DNA from: JASLBX01 sp036374175
GTDB taxonomy: Bacteria; Actinomycetota; Actinomycetes; Jiangellales; Jiangellaceae
DNA length: 22,909 nt
NCBI GenBank assembly: GCA_036374175.1
Contig: DASUUH010000140.1
Span: 1-22,909, forward strand
Direction of reading: 5' to 3'
Both the position numbers and the translations under genes were made by a program. How positions within the stretch are numbered: the first letter of the stretch is position 1; each line of letters opens with the position of its first letter. Below, in pieces: positions 15,244 to 21,997 of this stretch. The notes under the pieces were generated by a model. The model was given only the letters and a program-made list of their open reading frames with translations. It was not told the origin of the DNA and made no database searches.

Positions 15244-15873
15244 GTGGCACGTCCCCCGCGGCGGCTGCTCAGCCGCGAGCAGATCGTCGCCGCCGCTATG
15301 GAGCTCATCGACGCCGACGGGCTCGCCGAATTCACCACGCGCAAGCTGGCGGCCGCGCTAGGCGTGCGGGGCCCGTCCCTGTACAACTACTTCGCGACCA
15401 AGGACGAAATCCTCGACGCGGTGGCCAATCAGGTGACCGAAATGGTCGACATCTCCATGCTCGGCGGGACCTACTGGGCCGACGCGTTGCGCGGCTGGGC
15501 CCGGTCGTTTCGCGCCGCGTTGCTCCACCATCCGAACATCGTCCCCTTCCTCGCCCAGGGCCCGGGCCGGCGTCCGGCGTCGCTCACAATGGCCGACGCC
15601 GTGTTCGGCGCGCTTGTCGATGCCGGTTGGCCGTCCAGCCGGGCCACCCGCATCGGTGCGCTCATGCGGTACTACGTGACCGGGTCCGCGCTCGGGTCGT
15701 TCGCTCTCGGGTTCCCGGCCGATCCGGACCTCTATGCCGATCGCTACCCCCACCTCGGGCAGGCGCATCTGCTCACCGAACATCAGCGGCAGGTGGACGA
15801 CGGCGCGTTCGAACTCGGGCTCACCGCCTTGCTGGACGGCCTCCAGCAGGAGTACCAACGGACGGCGTCATGA
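15244..15873 (+). CDS. TetR-family transcriptional regulator
   Basis: 209 aa. N-terminal TetR helix-turn-helix: LSREQIVAAAMELIDADG (9-26), then FTTRKLAAALGVRGPSLYNYFATKDEIL, which contains the recognition helix (about 42-50) and the characteristic YNYF. The C-terminal part (about 70-209) is a helical ligand-binding and dimer domain. The GTG at 15244 is selected because of the GGGAGG ribosome site 6 nt upstream and because the family begins with a short basic arm (ARPPRRLLS). Its TGA overlaps the aldehyde dehydrogenase ATG (ATGA), making it the first gene of a three-gene operon. It likely represses both its own operon and the divergent acyl-CoA dehydrogenase through the inverted repeat at 15183. 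The inducer is plausibly the alcohol, the aldehyde or an acyl-CoA from this pathway. Confidence 0.92.
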   Translation: MARPPRRLLSREQIVAAAMELIDADGLAEFTTRKLAAALGVRGPSLYNYFATKDEILDAVANQVTEMVDISMLGGTYWADALRGWARSFRAALLHHPNIVPFLAQGPGRRPASLTMADAVFGALVDAGWPSSRATRIGALMRYYVTGSALGSFALGFPADPDLYADRYPHLGQAHLLTEHQRQVDDGAFELGLTALLDGLQQEYQRTAS

Positions 15874-17285
15874 CCAAGCGAACCACTCTCTACGTCGGCG
15901 GTCGCTGGGTGCCCGCCGCCTCGGCCGGGACCATCGATGTCGAGAATCCGGCAACCGAACAGGTCTTCGGCTCGGTTCCGGCTGGGACGCAGGAAGACGT
16001 CGACGCCGCCGTAGCCGCCGCGCGCTCGGGACTGGAGCAGTGGGCGGCAACACCCCCAGCGGTACGGGCGGCCGCGTTGACCCGGCTGGCCACCGTGGTC
16101 GAGCGGCGGGCCGGCGAGTTCGCCGCGCTGATCGCCACCGAGGTCGGTTGCCCGTTGCGGGTCGCGACCAAGGTCCAGACGGGGTTGCCCATCCGGGTAC
16201 TCCGCGGCTGCGTCGACCTCGTGTCGGAGCATCCGTTCTCCGATGCCATCGGCAACTCGCTGGTGGTCAAGGAGCCGGTCGGCGTAGTCGGTGCCATCAC
16301 GCCGTGGAACTACCCGCTGCAGCAGGTGGTCGCCAAGCTCGGCCCGGCGCTCGCCGCCGGCTGCACCGTCGTACTCAAACCCAGCGAACTGACCCCGCTG
16401 ACCGCCTACCTGCTGTTCGACGCGCTCGACGAGGCGGGCCTTCCGCCGGGGGTGGTCAACCTGGTGCCGGGCGCCGGACCGGAAGTCGGCGCGGCGCTGG
16501 CCGCTCATCCGGGGGTCGACATGGTGTCGTTCACGGGCTCGACCGCGGTGGGACGCTCGATCGGTTCGGTCGTGGCCGGCCGTATCGCCAAGGTGGCGCT
16601 CGAGCTGGGCGGTAAGTCGGCCAACGTCGTTCTTGAGGACGCCGACCTCACCGCGGCGGTCAAGGTCGGTGTGGCCAATGCGTTCCTCAACTCAGGGCAG
16701 ACGTGCACCGCGTGGACTCGGATGCTGGTCCACCACAGCCGGTACGACGAGGCTGTGGAACGGGCGGCTGAAGCGGCGGCCAAGTACGTACTCGGCGATC
16801 CGTTCGACGAAAAGACACGCCTCGGGCCGCTGGTCTCAGCGGCTCAGCGAGCCAGGGTCCGCCAACACATCGAAAACGCGTTGGCCGACGGGGCCCGGCT
16901 GATCACCGGTGGCCTGGACGCGCCCGTACCGGGGATCGGCTACTTCGTCGCCCCGACGATCTTCGCCGACGTCGACCCGAAGAGCCGACTCGCGCAGCAA
17001 GAGATCTTCGGCCCGGTGCTGGCCATCATGCCGTTCGCGGACGACGACGAAGCCGTGCGGATCGCGAACGATTCTGACTACGGGCTGGCCGGAGCCGTCT
17101 GGTCGGCCGACGAAGCGCGTGCGATGGCAGTGGCGCGGCTGCTGCAGGCCGGTGCAGTCGACATCAACGGCGGGCCGTTCAACCCGCTCGCCCCCTTCGG
17201 CGGGTACAAGCGGTCGGGGTTCGGCCGCGAGCTCGGGCGGTACGGCATGGAGGAATTCCTGCAGACCAAGGCCATCCAGCGGTGA
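15870..17285 (+). CDS. NAD(P)-dependent aldehyde dehydrogenase
   Basis: 471 aa, complete aldehyde dehydrogenase that converts an aldehyde to the carboxylic acid in the cytosol. Catalytic residues are present: Asn147 in TPWNYPLQQ, Lys170 in VVLKPSE, FTGSTAVG (221-228), Glu245 in ALELGGKS and Cys279 in NSGQTCTAWTR. The end LAPFGGYKRSGFGRELG is the usual oligomerisation/active-site segment. It differs clearly from the GabD2-like enzyme at 10863 in the Cys context and C-terminus, so the two are not recent duplicates. The start overlaps the TetR stop by 4 bp and the stop overlaps the alcohol dehydrogenase start by 4 bp, so the three proteins are coupled. It should take the product of that alcohol dehydrogenase. 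A medium-chain, terpenoid or aromatic aldehyde is possible; sequence does not decide. Confidence 0.93.
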   Translation: MTKRTTLYVGGRWVPAASAGTIDVENPATEQVFGSVPAGTQEDVDAAVAAARSGLEQWAATPPAVRAAALTRLATVVERRAGEFAALIATEVGCPLRVATKVQTGLPIRVLRGCVDLVSEHPFSDAIGNSLVVKEPVGVVGAITPWNYPLQQVVAKLGPALAAGCTVVLKPSELTPLTAYLLFDALDEAGLPPGVVNLVPGAGPEVGAALAAHPGVDMVSFTGSTAVGRSIGSVVAGRIAKVALELGGKSANVVLEDADLTAAVKVGVANAFLNSGQTCTAWTRMLVHHSRYDEAVERAAEAAAKYVLGDPFDEKTRLGPLVSAAQRARVRQHIENALADGARLITGGLDAPVPGIGYFVAPTIFADVDPKSRLAQQEIFGPVLAIMPFADDDEAVRIANDSDYGLAGAVWSADEARAMAVARLLQAGAVDINGGPFNPLAPFGGYKRSGFGRELGRYGMEEFLQTKAIQR

Positions 17286-18373
17286 AGGCCCTCGTGGTCC
17301 GGTCGCCGGGTACTCGTATGGCCGTCGAGGACGTCGAGCTACCTCCTCTCGGGCCGGCCGACGTGCGGGTCGACGTGGCCGCCGCCGGGGTGTGCCACTC
17401 CGACCTGTCCATGATCGACGGGACCTTCCGGCCGGAATTCCCGCTCGTACTCGGTCACGAAGCGGCCGGCGTGGTGACCGAGACCGGCCCAGCCGCCACG
17501 CGGGCGTCGCCAGGTGACCACGTGGTGCTGAATTGGGCGCCGCCCTGCCGGTCGTGCTGGTTCTGCGGCCACGGTGAGCCTTGGTTGTGTGTCAACGGCA
17601 TGAAGGCGTCGGTGCCGTCGGGCACACTCTCTGACGGGACGCCTGCACACGCCACACTGGGCCTCGGTGCGCTCGCGGAGCAGGTCGTCGTGCCCGAGCG
17701 GGCCGTCGTCCCGATCACATCTGAGCTGCCGTTGGCGGACGCGGCACTGCTCGGCTGCGCCGTTCTGACCGGCTTTGGGGCGGTCACCAAGACCGCGCGC
17801 GTGCGGGCCGGTGAGTCCGTAGCGGTGGTCGGGCTTGGCGGTGTCGGGCTGACCGTTCTCGCCGCCGCGCGGGCCGCCGGCGCGGACCCGATCATCGCCG
17901 TCGAGATCTCGGCGGCCAAGCAGCAGTTGGCGCGCGCGGCCGGCGCGACGGACTTCGTCGTGGCCGACGACTCGGTGGCCAAGCAGGTTCGGGCACTGAC
18001 TGACGGGCGCGGTGTCGACCACGCCTTCGAGTGCGTCGGCCGGGCCGCGACCATCCGGTCGGCGTGGAGCCTCACCCGCCGGGGCGGTTCGTGCACGATC
18101 CTCGGGATCGGCCGGCGCGACGACCGGGCCGAGTTCAGCGCCGCCGAGTTGTTCCACTTCGCCCGGACCCTGCGCTCGTCGGTCTACGGCTCGTCGGATC
18201 CGGATGCCGACCTGCCGGCGCTGGCCCGGGCGGTGCTGGAAGGAGCATTCGACCCGAATCTGCTTGTGACGCACCGGGTCAGCCTGGACGGCGCGGCCGC
18301 CGCCTTCGACCGCATGCGCCGCGGTGAAGGCGCCCGTACCCTCGTCCTCCCCTCGTCCCAACCCCTCCCGTGA
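17282..18373 (+). CDS. zinc-dependent alcohol dehydrogenase (MDR family)
   Basis: 363 aa, medium-chain dehydrogenase/reductase that oxidises an alcohol to an aldehyde with an NAD-type cofactor. Catalytic zinc ligands are Cys38 (GVCHSD), His59-Glu60 (GHEAAG) and probably Cys159. The structural zinc lobe is complete: Cys89, Cys92, Cys95 and Cys103 in CRSCWFCGHGEPWLC. The Rossmann glycine motif GLGGVG is at 184-189, and VEISAAKQQ near 206-214 suggests NAD rather than NADP. This matches the class I/III-like ADH group with a structural zinc. The GTG start overlaps the ALDH stop (GTGA). The stop codon is unusual in that it is the first three bases of a 49-bp palindromic repeat. With the ALDH it forms an alcohol-to-acid module under TetR control. 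Confidence 0.93.
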   Translation: MKALVVRSPGTRMAVEDVELPPLGPADVRVDVAAAGVCHSDLSMIDGTFRPEFPLVLGHEAAGVVTETGPAATRASPGDHVVLNWAPPCRSCWFCGHGEPWLCVNGMKASVPSGTLSDGTPAHATLGLGALAEQVVVPERAVVPITSELPLADAALLGCAVLTGFGAVTKTARVRAGESVAVVGLGGVGLTVLAAARAAGADPIIAVEISAAKQQLARAAGATDFVVADDSVAKQVRALTDGRGVDHAFECVGRAATIRSAWSLTRRGGSCTILGIGRRDDRAEFSAAELFHFARTLRSSVYGSSDPDADLPALARAVLEGAFDPNLLVTHRVSLDGAAAAFDRMRRGEGARTLVLPSSQPLP

Positions 18374-18419
18374 TCATCGGCACTTTCCGGGTAATGCAGC
18401 CGGAAAGTGCCGATGATCA
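18371..18419. repeat. 49-bp palindromic repeat, copy 1 (intergenic, two-way terminator)
   Basis: A perfect 20-bp inverted repeat (arm TGATCATCGGCACTTTCCGG, 18371-18390; complement 18400-18419) around the 9-nt loop GTAATGCAG. The outer TGA on the plus strand is the alcohol dehydrogenase stop codon, and the outer TGA on the minus strand is the ABC gene stop codon. Its position and stability suit a bidirectional terminator. A near-identical copy lies inside a gene at 20853. Confidence 0.95.
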
Positions 18420-20168
18420 GCGGGATGGAGCTGGGGCGCCGTGCCAGGAGTCCCAGAGCGCGGCATACGCGCCGCCGGCGGCAACCAGTTCGTCGTGACT
18501 GCCGATCTCGGCGATCCGGCCGTCCTCGACGACTGCGACCCGGGTGGCATCGTGGGCAGTGTGCAGACGGTGCGCGATGGCCACCACAGTGCGGCCGTCC
18601 AGTACCGACGCGAGTGAGCGCTCGAGATGGCGCGCTGCCCGCGGATCGAGCAGCGAGGTCGCTTCGTCGAGCACCAACGTGTGGGGATCTGCCAGCACGA
18701 TCCGGGCCAGTGCCAGTTGCTGCGCCTGCGCCGGCCCGATCGGATGTCCGCCCGATCCGACCAAGGTGTCCAGGCCGTCGGGTAAACCCTCGACCCACTC
18801 CAGTGCATCGACCGCAGCCAGCGCTCGGCACAGTTCGGCGTCGGAGGTATCCGGTGCGGCCAGGGCCAGATTGTCGCGCAGGCTGCCGACGAACACGTGG
18901 TGCTCCTGAGTGACCAGGACGACCTCGCGGCGCAGTTGCTCGAGCGGCAGATCGACGAGCCGGACGCCGCCCACATCGATGCGTCCAGATCGGGGCGGGT
19001 GGATTCCGGCGAGCAAGCGGCCGAGAGTTGACTTGCCCGCTCCGGACGGCCCGACGATCGCCAACCGTTCGCCGTGTTGCAGTTCGAGCGACACGCCGTG
19101 CAAGACGTCTTGACCCGTCCGGTAGGCATACTGCGCACCGGTGGCCGTGATGTCTTCGCCGGCGGGCTGTTCGCCCGTGGCTTCACGATCGTCCGGCACA
19201 CTCGCGATGCCGGTGATGCGGGCCAGCGAGGATGTGCCGACCTGGAGCTCGTCCAGCCACGACACCAGGCGGTCGACCGGGTCGATGATCTGCACCATGT
19301 ACAGCACGACGGTCGTCACCTGTCCGACGGTGGCATGCCCTGCCGCCGCCAGCCAGGCACCCCAAGCGAGGGTCGCGACCACCGGCAGGATGTACGACAG
19401 CTCGGCCGTCGGGAACCACACCGTGCGCAGGAACAGCGTTCGCCGCTCGGCCGCGTACGCGTTGGCGAGGTCTTTGTCCATCCGGCGGATCCGAATGTCG
19501 GAGAGGTCCAGAGCCTCGACCGTTCGGGCACCGTCGACGGTCTCGGTGACCGCTCCGTCGAGCGTCGCGTACGCCGCCCGTTCCCACAGGTAACCGTCCC
19601 GCGCCCGCTTGAGGTACCAGCGGGTTCCGGCGTAGAGCAGGGGAACTCCCACGACCGCACCGGCAGCCACCAGCGGCCCGGCGATGATCGCCGCGCCGAG
19701 CGTCAAGATCGTCGTGATAAATGCGACGAGGATCTCGGGCACGGCGAACCGGACCGTACGTGACAGCGCGTCGATGTCGCCGGTCGTACGTGCGATCAGG
19801 TCACCGGTACCCGCCCGCTCCACGGTCGACAGCGGCAGGCGCAGCACGCGGGAGATGAACGTCTCGCGAAGCTCCGCAAAGACCTGCTCGCCGAGGTCGA
19901 GCGACCGCTTGATGGCGAACTTGATCAGCACGGCCTGGACCACGAGGAACCCGGCTAGCGCAGCGGCGAGTGCGTCGAGGCGAGATACCGGCGCGCCGTC
20001 GATGAGCGCGTCGACGATCCGTCCAAGTATGAACGGCGACGCCAGCCCCGCTGCCGCAGCGAGCAGGTGCAGCGTCAACGCCAAGCTCAGCGGGCGGCGG
20101 TGCCGGCGGAACAGCAGCCGTGCCTCCGCGCGAACCTCGGCCGGGGTGGCGACTGGCAACTGACTCAC
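18417..20168 (-). CDS. ABC exporter half-transporter with intact Walker motifs but degenerate signature
   Basis: 583 aa from the GTG at 20168. Membrane domain about 25-310 with six expected helices, then a nucleotide-binding domain about 338-575. Walker A GPSGAGKST (373-381), Q-loop Gln421, Walker B TLVLDE (497-502; D501, catalytic E502) and switch His533 (IAHR) are intact. The ABC signature, normally LSGGQ, reads IGPAQ (477-481). It is thus the motor half of a heterodimer whose competent site needs the LSGGQ of its partner. The GTG start overlaps the partner's TGA (GTGA) and has a GAGGAGG ribosome site 7 nt upstream. The plan is that of bacterial multidrug, lipid or peptide exporters; the substrate is unknown. 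The stop codon lies in the 49-bp palindrome. Confidence 0.92.
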   Translation of the reverse strand: MSQLPVATPAEVRAEARLLFRRHRRPLSLALTLHLLAAAAGLASPFILGRIVDALIDGAPVSRLDALAAALAGFLVVQAVLIKFAIKRSLDLGEQVFAELRETFISRVLRLPLSTVERAGTGDLIARTTGDIDALSRTVRFAVPEILVAFITTILTLGAAIIAGPLVAAGAVVGVPLLYAGTRWYLKRARDGYLWERAAYATLDGAVTETVDGARTVEALDLSDIRIRRMDKDLANAYAAERRTLFLRTVWFPTAELSYILPVVATLAWGAWLAAAGHATVGQVTTVVLYMVQIIDPVDRLVSWLDELQVGTSSLARITGIASVPDDREATGEQPAGEDITATGAQYAYRTGQDVLHGVSLELQHGERLAIVGPSGAGKSTLGRLLAGIHPPRSGRIDVGGVRLVDLPLEQLRREVVLVTQEHHVFVGSLRDNLALAAPDTSDAELCRALAAVDALEWVEGLPDGLDTLVGSGGHPIGPAQAQQLALARIVLADPHTLVLDEATSLLDPRAARHLERSLASVLDGRTVVAIAHRLHTAHDATRVAVVEDGRIAEIGSHDELVAAGGAYAALWDSWHGAPAPSR

Positions 20169-21910
20169 GTCGAGTCCTCCTCTCGCGTGACGGTTCGGCG
20201 GTATGCAGCGACGGTGGCCATCAACTCCTCGTGCGGTCCGACCGCGACGACGGAGCCGTCGACGATCCACGCGACGGTGTCGGCTTGGCCGAGCACGAGC
20301 GGGCTGGCCGTGACCACAACCGTGGTACGGCCGGCGCGCACCGCGCGCAGGTTGCGGGCGATCGCCGCTTCGGTGTGCGCGTCGACGGCGCTGGTCGGCT
20401 CGACCAGCACGAGGACCTCCGGATCCCGCAGCAGTGCGCGGGCCAGCGCGACCCGCTGCCGCTGCCCACCGGACAGCGACCTGGCCCGCTCGTCGACGGT
20501 GCCGTCGAGCCCTTCTCGCAGCGATTCGAGCACGTCGCCCGCGGCCACGGTCTGCAGCGCGGTCAGCAACTGGGCGTCGCGGTGCTGGCCGGCGGGGTCG
20601 AGGGCGTTCCGAAGCGTGCCAGTGAACAGCATCGGCTCGGGGTCGCTGACCACGATGCGGCGGCGAACCTCGGCCACCGGCAGGCCGTGCAGCGGCACTC
20701 CGCCAAGAGCGACGCCGTTGCCCGGCACCAAGCGGCCCAACCGGTCGGCGATGCGTGCCGTCTCGCTGGGCCGGTCGGACACCAGCATGGTCAGCTCGCC
20801 GTGCTTGATCGCCAGCCCCGACGACTGGTCGGTCAGCACCACCCCTTCCTGCTGATCATCGGCACTTTCCGGGTAATGCGGCCGGAAACCGCCGATGATC
20901 ACGGGAGCGTGGTCAGCGACTTCGCGCTCGACGGTGAGCACCTTCAGGACCCGGCGCGCGGCGATGACGGCGCGGGTGACGACGAACGTCATCTCGCCCG
21001 CCGTCCGAACCGGTATCAGAAGGAAGAATGCGAAGCCGTACAACGCGACGAGATCGCCCGGTGCGACGGTGCCGTCGATGACGAGCCGGGAGCCGACCCA
21101 GGTCAGCACGACCAGGAAAACCCCCGGCAGCAGCACCAACGCCGCGTCCAGGTAGGCGAACGTCGTGGCCAGCCGGACACCCGCCGTGCGAACCGTTTCG
21201 GATCGGTGCCGGTATCGATCGGCGAAGACGCGCTCGCCGCCGATCCCGCGCAGCACCCGCAGCCCGACAACAGTGTCGGCGCCGAGCGAAGTGAGCTTGC
21301 CCAGGGCCTCGCGCTGCGCCCGCTGGCGCCGTTGCAGCGGCCGCAGGATGGGCGTCAGTGCAAGCACCAGCAGCGGCACGCCGACCAGCACGATGAGCCC
21401 GAGCAGGGCCGAGGTGTTGAGCACGATCACCGACACGACGAGGTACGAGGCGATGGCGCCGGCGAACCGAGCCGACGTGTCGAAGACATGCCCAATGTGC
21501 ATCGCGTCGGCGGACACGGTCGCCACGACCTCACCGGTGGGCATCGCCTTGGGGATCGCCGGGCCCGTGCGTGCGGCGTGCCGCCCGACCAGCTGGATGG
21601 TGCGAAAGGCCGCGTACAGCCAGTTGAAGACAGCCACCCGGTGGCGGGCGACGCCGGTGATCGCCTGGGCGAGTCCGAGCCCGCCGACGACACCGGCCCA
21701 CTGCCAGGCCGAGGTGGTGTCGCCCTCGATGACCCGGTTGATGCCGTTGCCGATGGCCCACGGAACCAGTGCCTGCGACAGCATCCAGGCCATTCCCAAG
21801 ATCATTCCGAGTGCGAGCATGCCGAACTGCTCCCCGGCGATCCACCTCAGGAACTTCGCCGGGGAGCGAGTATCAGGGACGCCGGGATCGGCGTACGGAA
21901 GAGCTCGCAC
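20165..21910 (-). CDS. ABC exporter half-transporter with degenerate ATP site and intact LSGGQ
   Basis: 581 aa from the GTG at 21910. The membrane domain is at about 22-325 and the nucleotide-binding domain at about 355-575. Signature LSGGQRQRVALARAL (479 onward) and the D-loop SAVD (507-510) are good. Other motifs are lost: the Walker A position reads VSDRPSETA (377-385) without the GxxGxGK pattern, the Walker B Asp is Val503 (Glu504 is kept), the Q-loop Gln is Asp423, and the switch His is Ser536. It should not hydrolyse ATP alone and complements the partner encoded just downstream. Residues 337-353 (VIIGGFRPHYPESADDQ) are encoded by a copy of the 49-bp palindromic repeat and lie in the linker between domains. 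The start shows a TANNNT box 8 nt upstream and no Shine-Dalgarno, suggesting a leaderless message. Confidence 0.9.
   Translation of the reverse strand: MRALPYADPGVPDTRSPAKFLRWIAGEQFGMLALGMILGMAWMLSQALVPWAIGNGINRVIEGDTTSAWQWAGVVGGLGLAQAITGVARHRVAVFNWLYAAFRTIQLVGRHAARTGPAIPKAMPTGEVVATVSADAMHIGHVFDTSARFAGAIASYLVVSVIVLNTSALLGLIVLVGVPLLVLALTPILRPLQRRQRAQREALGKLTSLGADTVVGLRVLRGIGGERVFADRYRHRSETVRTAGVRLATTFAYLDAALVLLPGVFLVVLTWVGSRLVIDGTVAPGDLVALYGFAFFLLIPVRTAGEMTFVVTRAVIAARRVLKVLTVEREVADHAPVIIGGFRPHYPESADDQQEGVVLTDQSSGLAIKHGELTMLVSDRPSETARIADRLGRLVPGNGVALGGVPLHGLPVAEVRRRIVVSDPEPMLFTGTLRNALDPAGQHRDAQLLTALQTVAAGDVLESLREGLDGTVDERARSLSGGQRQRVALARALLRDPEVLVLVEPTSAVDAHTEAAIARNLRAVRAGRTTVVVTASPLVLGQADTVAWIVDGSVVAVGPHEELMATVAAYRRTVTREEDST
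20853..20901. repeat. 49-bp palindromic repeat, copy 2 (inside an ABC transporter gene)
   Basis: The left arm (20853-20872) is identical to the copy at 18371, the loop differs by one base (GTAATGCGG), and the right arm (20882-20901) differs by two bases (GT to CC), leaving 18 of 20 pairs. In total 46 of 49 positions match. It is read through in frame on the minus strand as residues 337-353 of the transporter. Confidence 0.95.
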
Positions 21911-21997
21911 AACCGACCAGGCTAAGTTTCGGCACTGACAAAGCGCACCCGATTTTTGCCGGAATGATCATGTCAGGCCGGGCGGTAGGCTCAGAAC
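21911..21997. promoter_or_regulatory. divergent promoter region of guaA and the ABC operon
   Basis: On the plus strand TAGGCT (21986-21991) is followed by 6 nt and the guaA GTG. On the minus strand TAGCCT (21924 down to 21919) is followed by 8 nt and the ABC GTG at 21910. Neither gene has a convincing Shine-Dalgarno, so both may be leaderless. No clear -35 elements are seen. No riboswitch-like structure is evident in these 87 bp. Confidence 0.45.

Noticed and set aside
19074..21938. Very long plus-strand open frames opposite the two ABC genes (including one of 601 codons).
   Set aside because: No domain is recognisable, composition is antisense-like, and the minus-strand frames carry complete ABC motifs.
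21930..21971. Possible decayed third copy of the 49-bp palindrome before guaA (CGGCACT, GCCGGAA and TGATCA occur in the right order).
   Set aside because: The matches are short, spacing differs and no stem remains. Chance cannot be excluded in this base composition.
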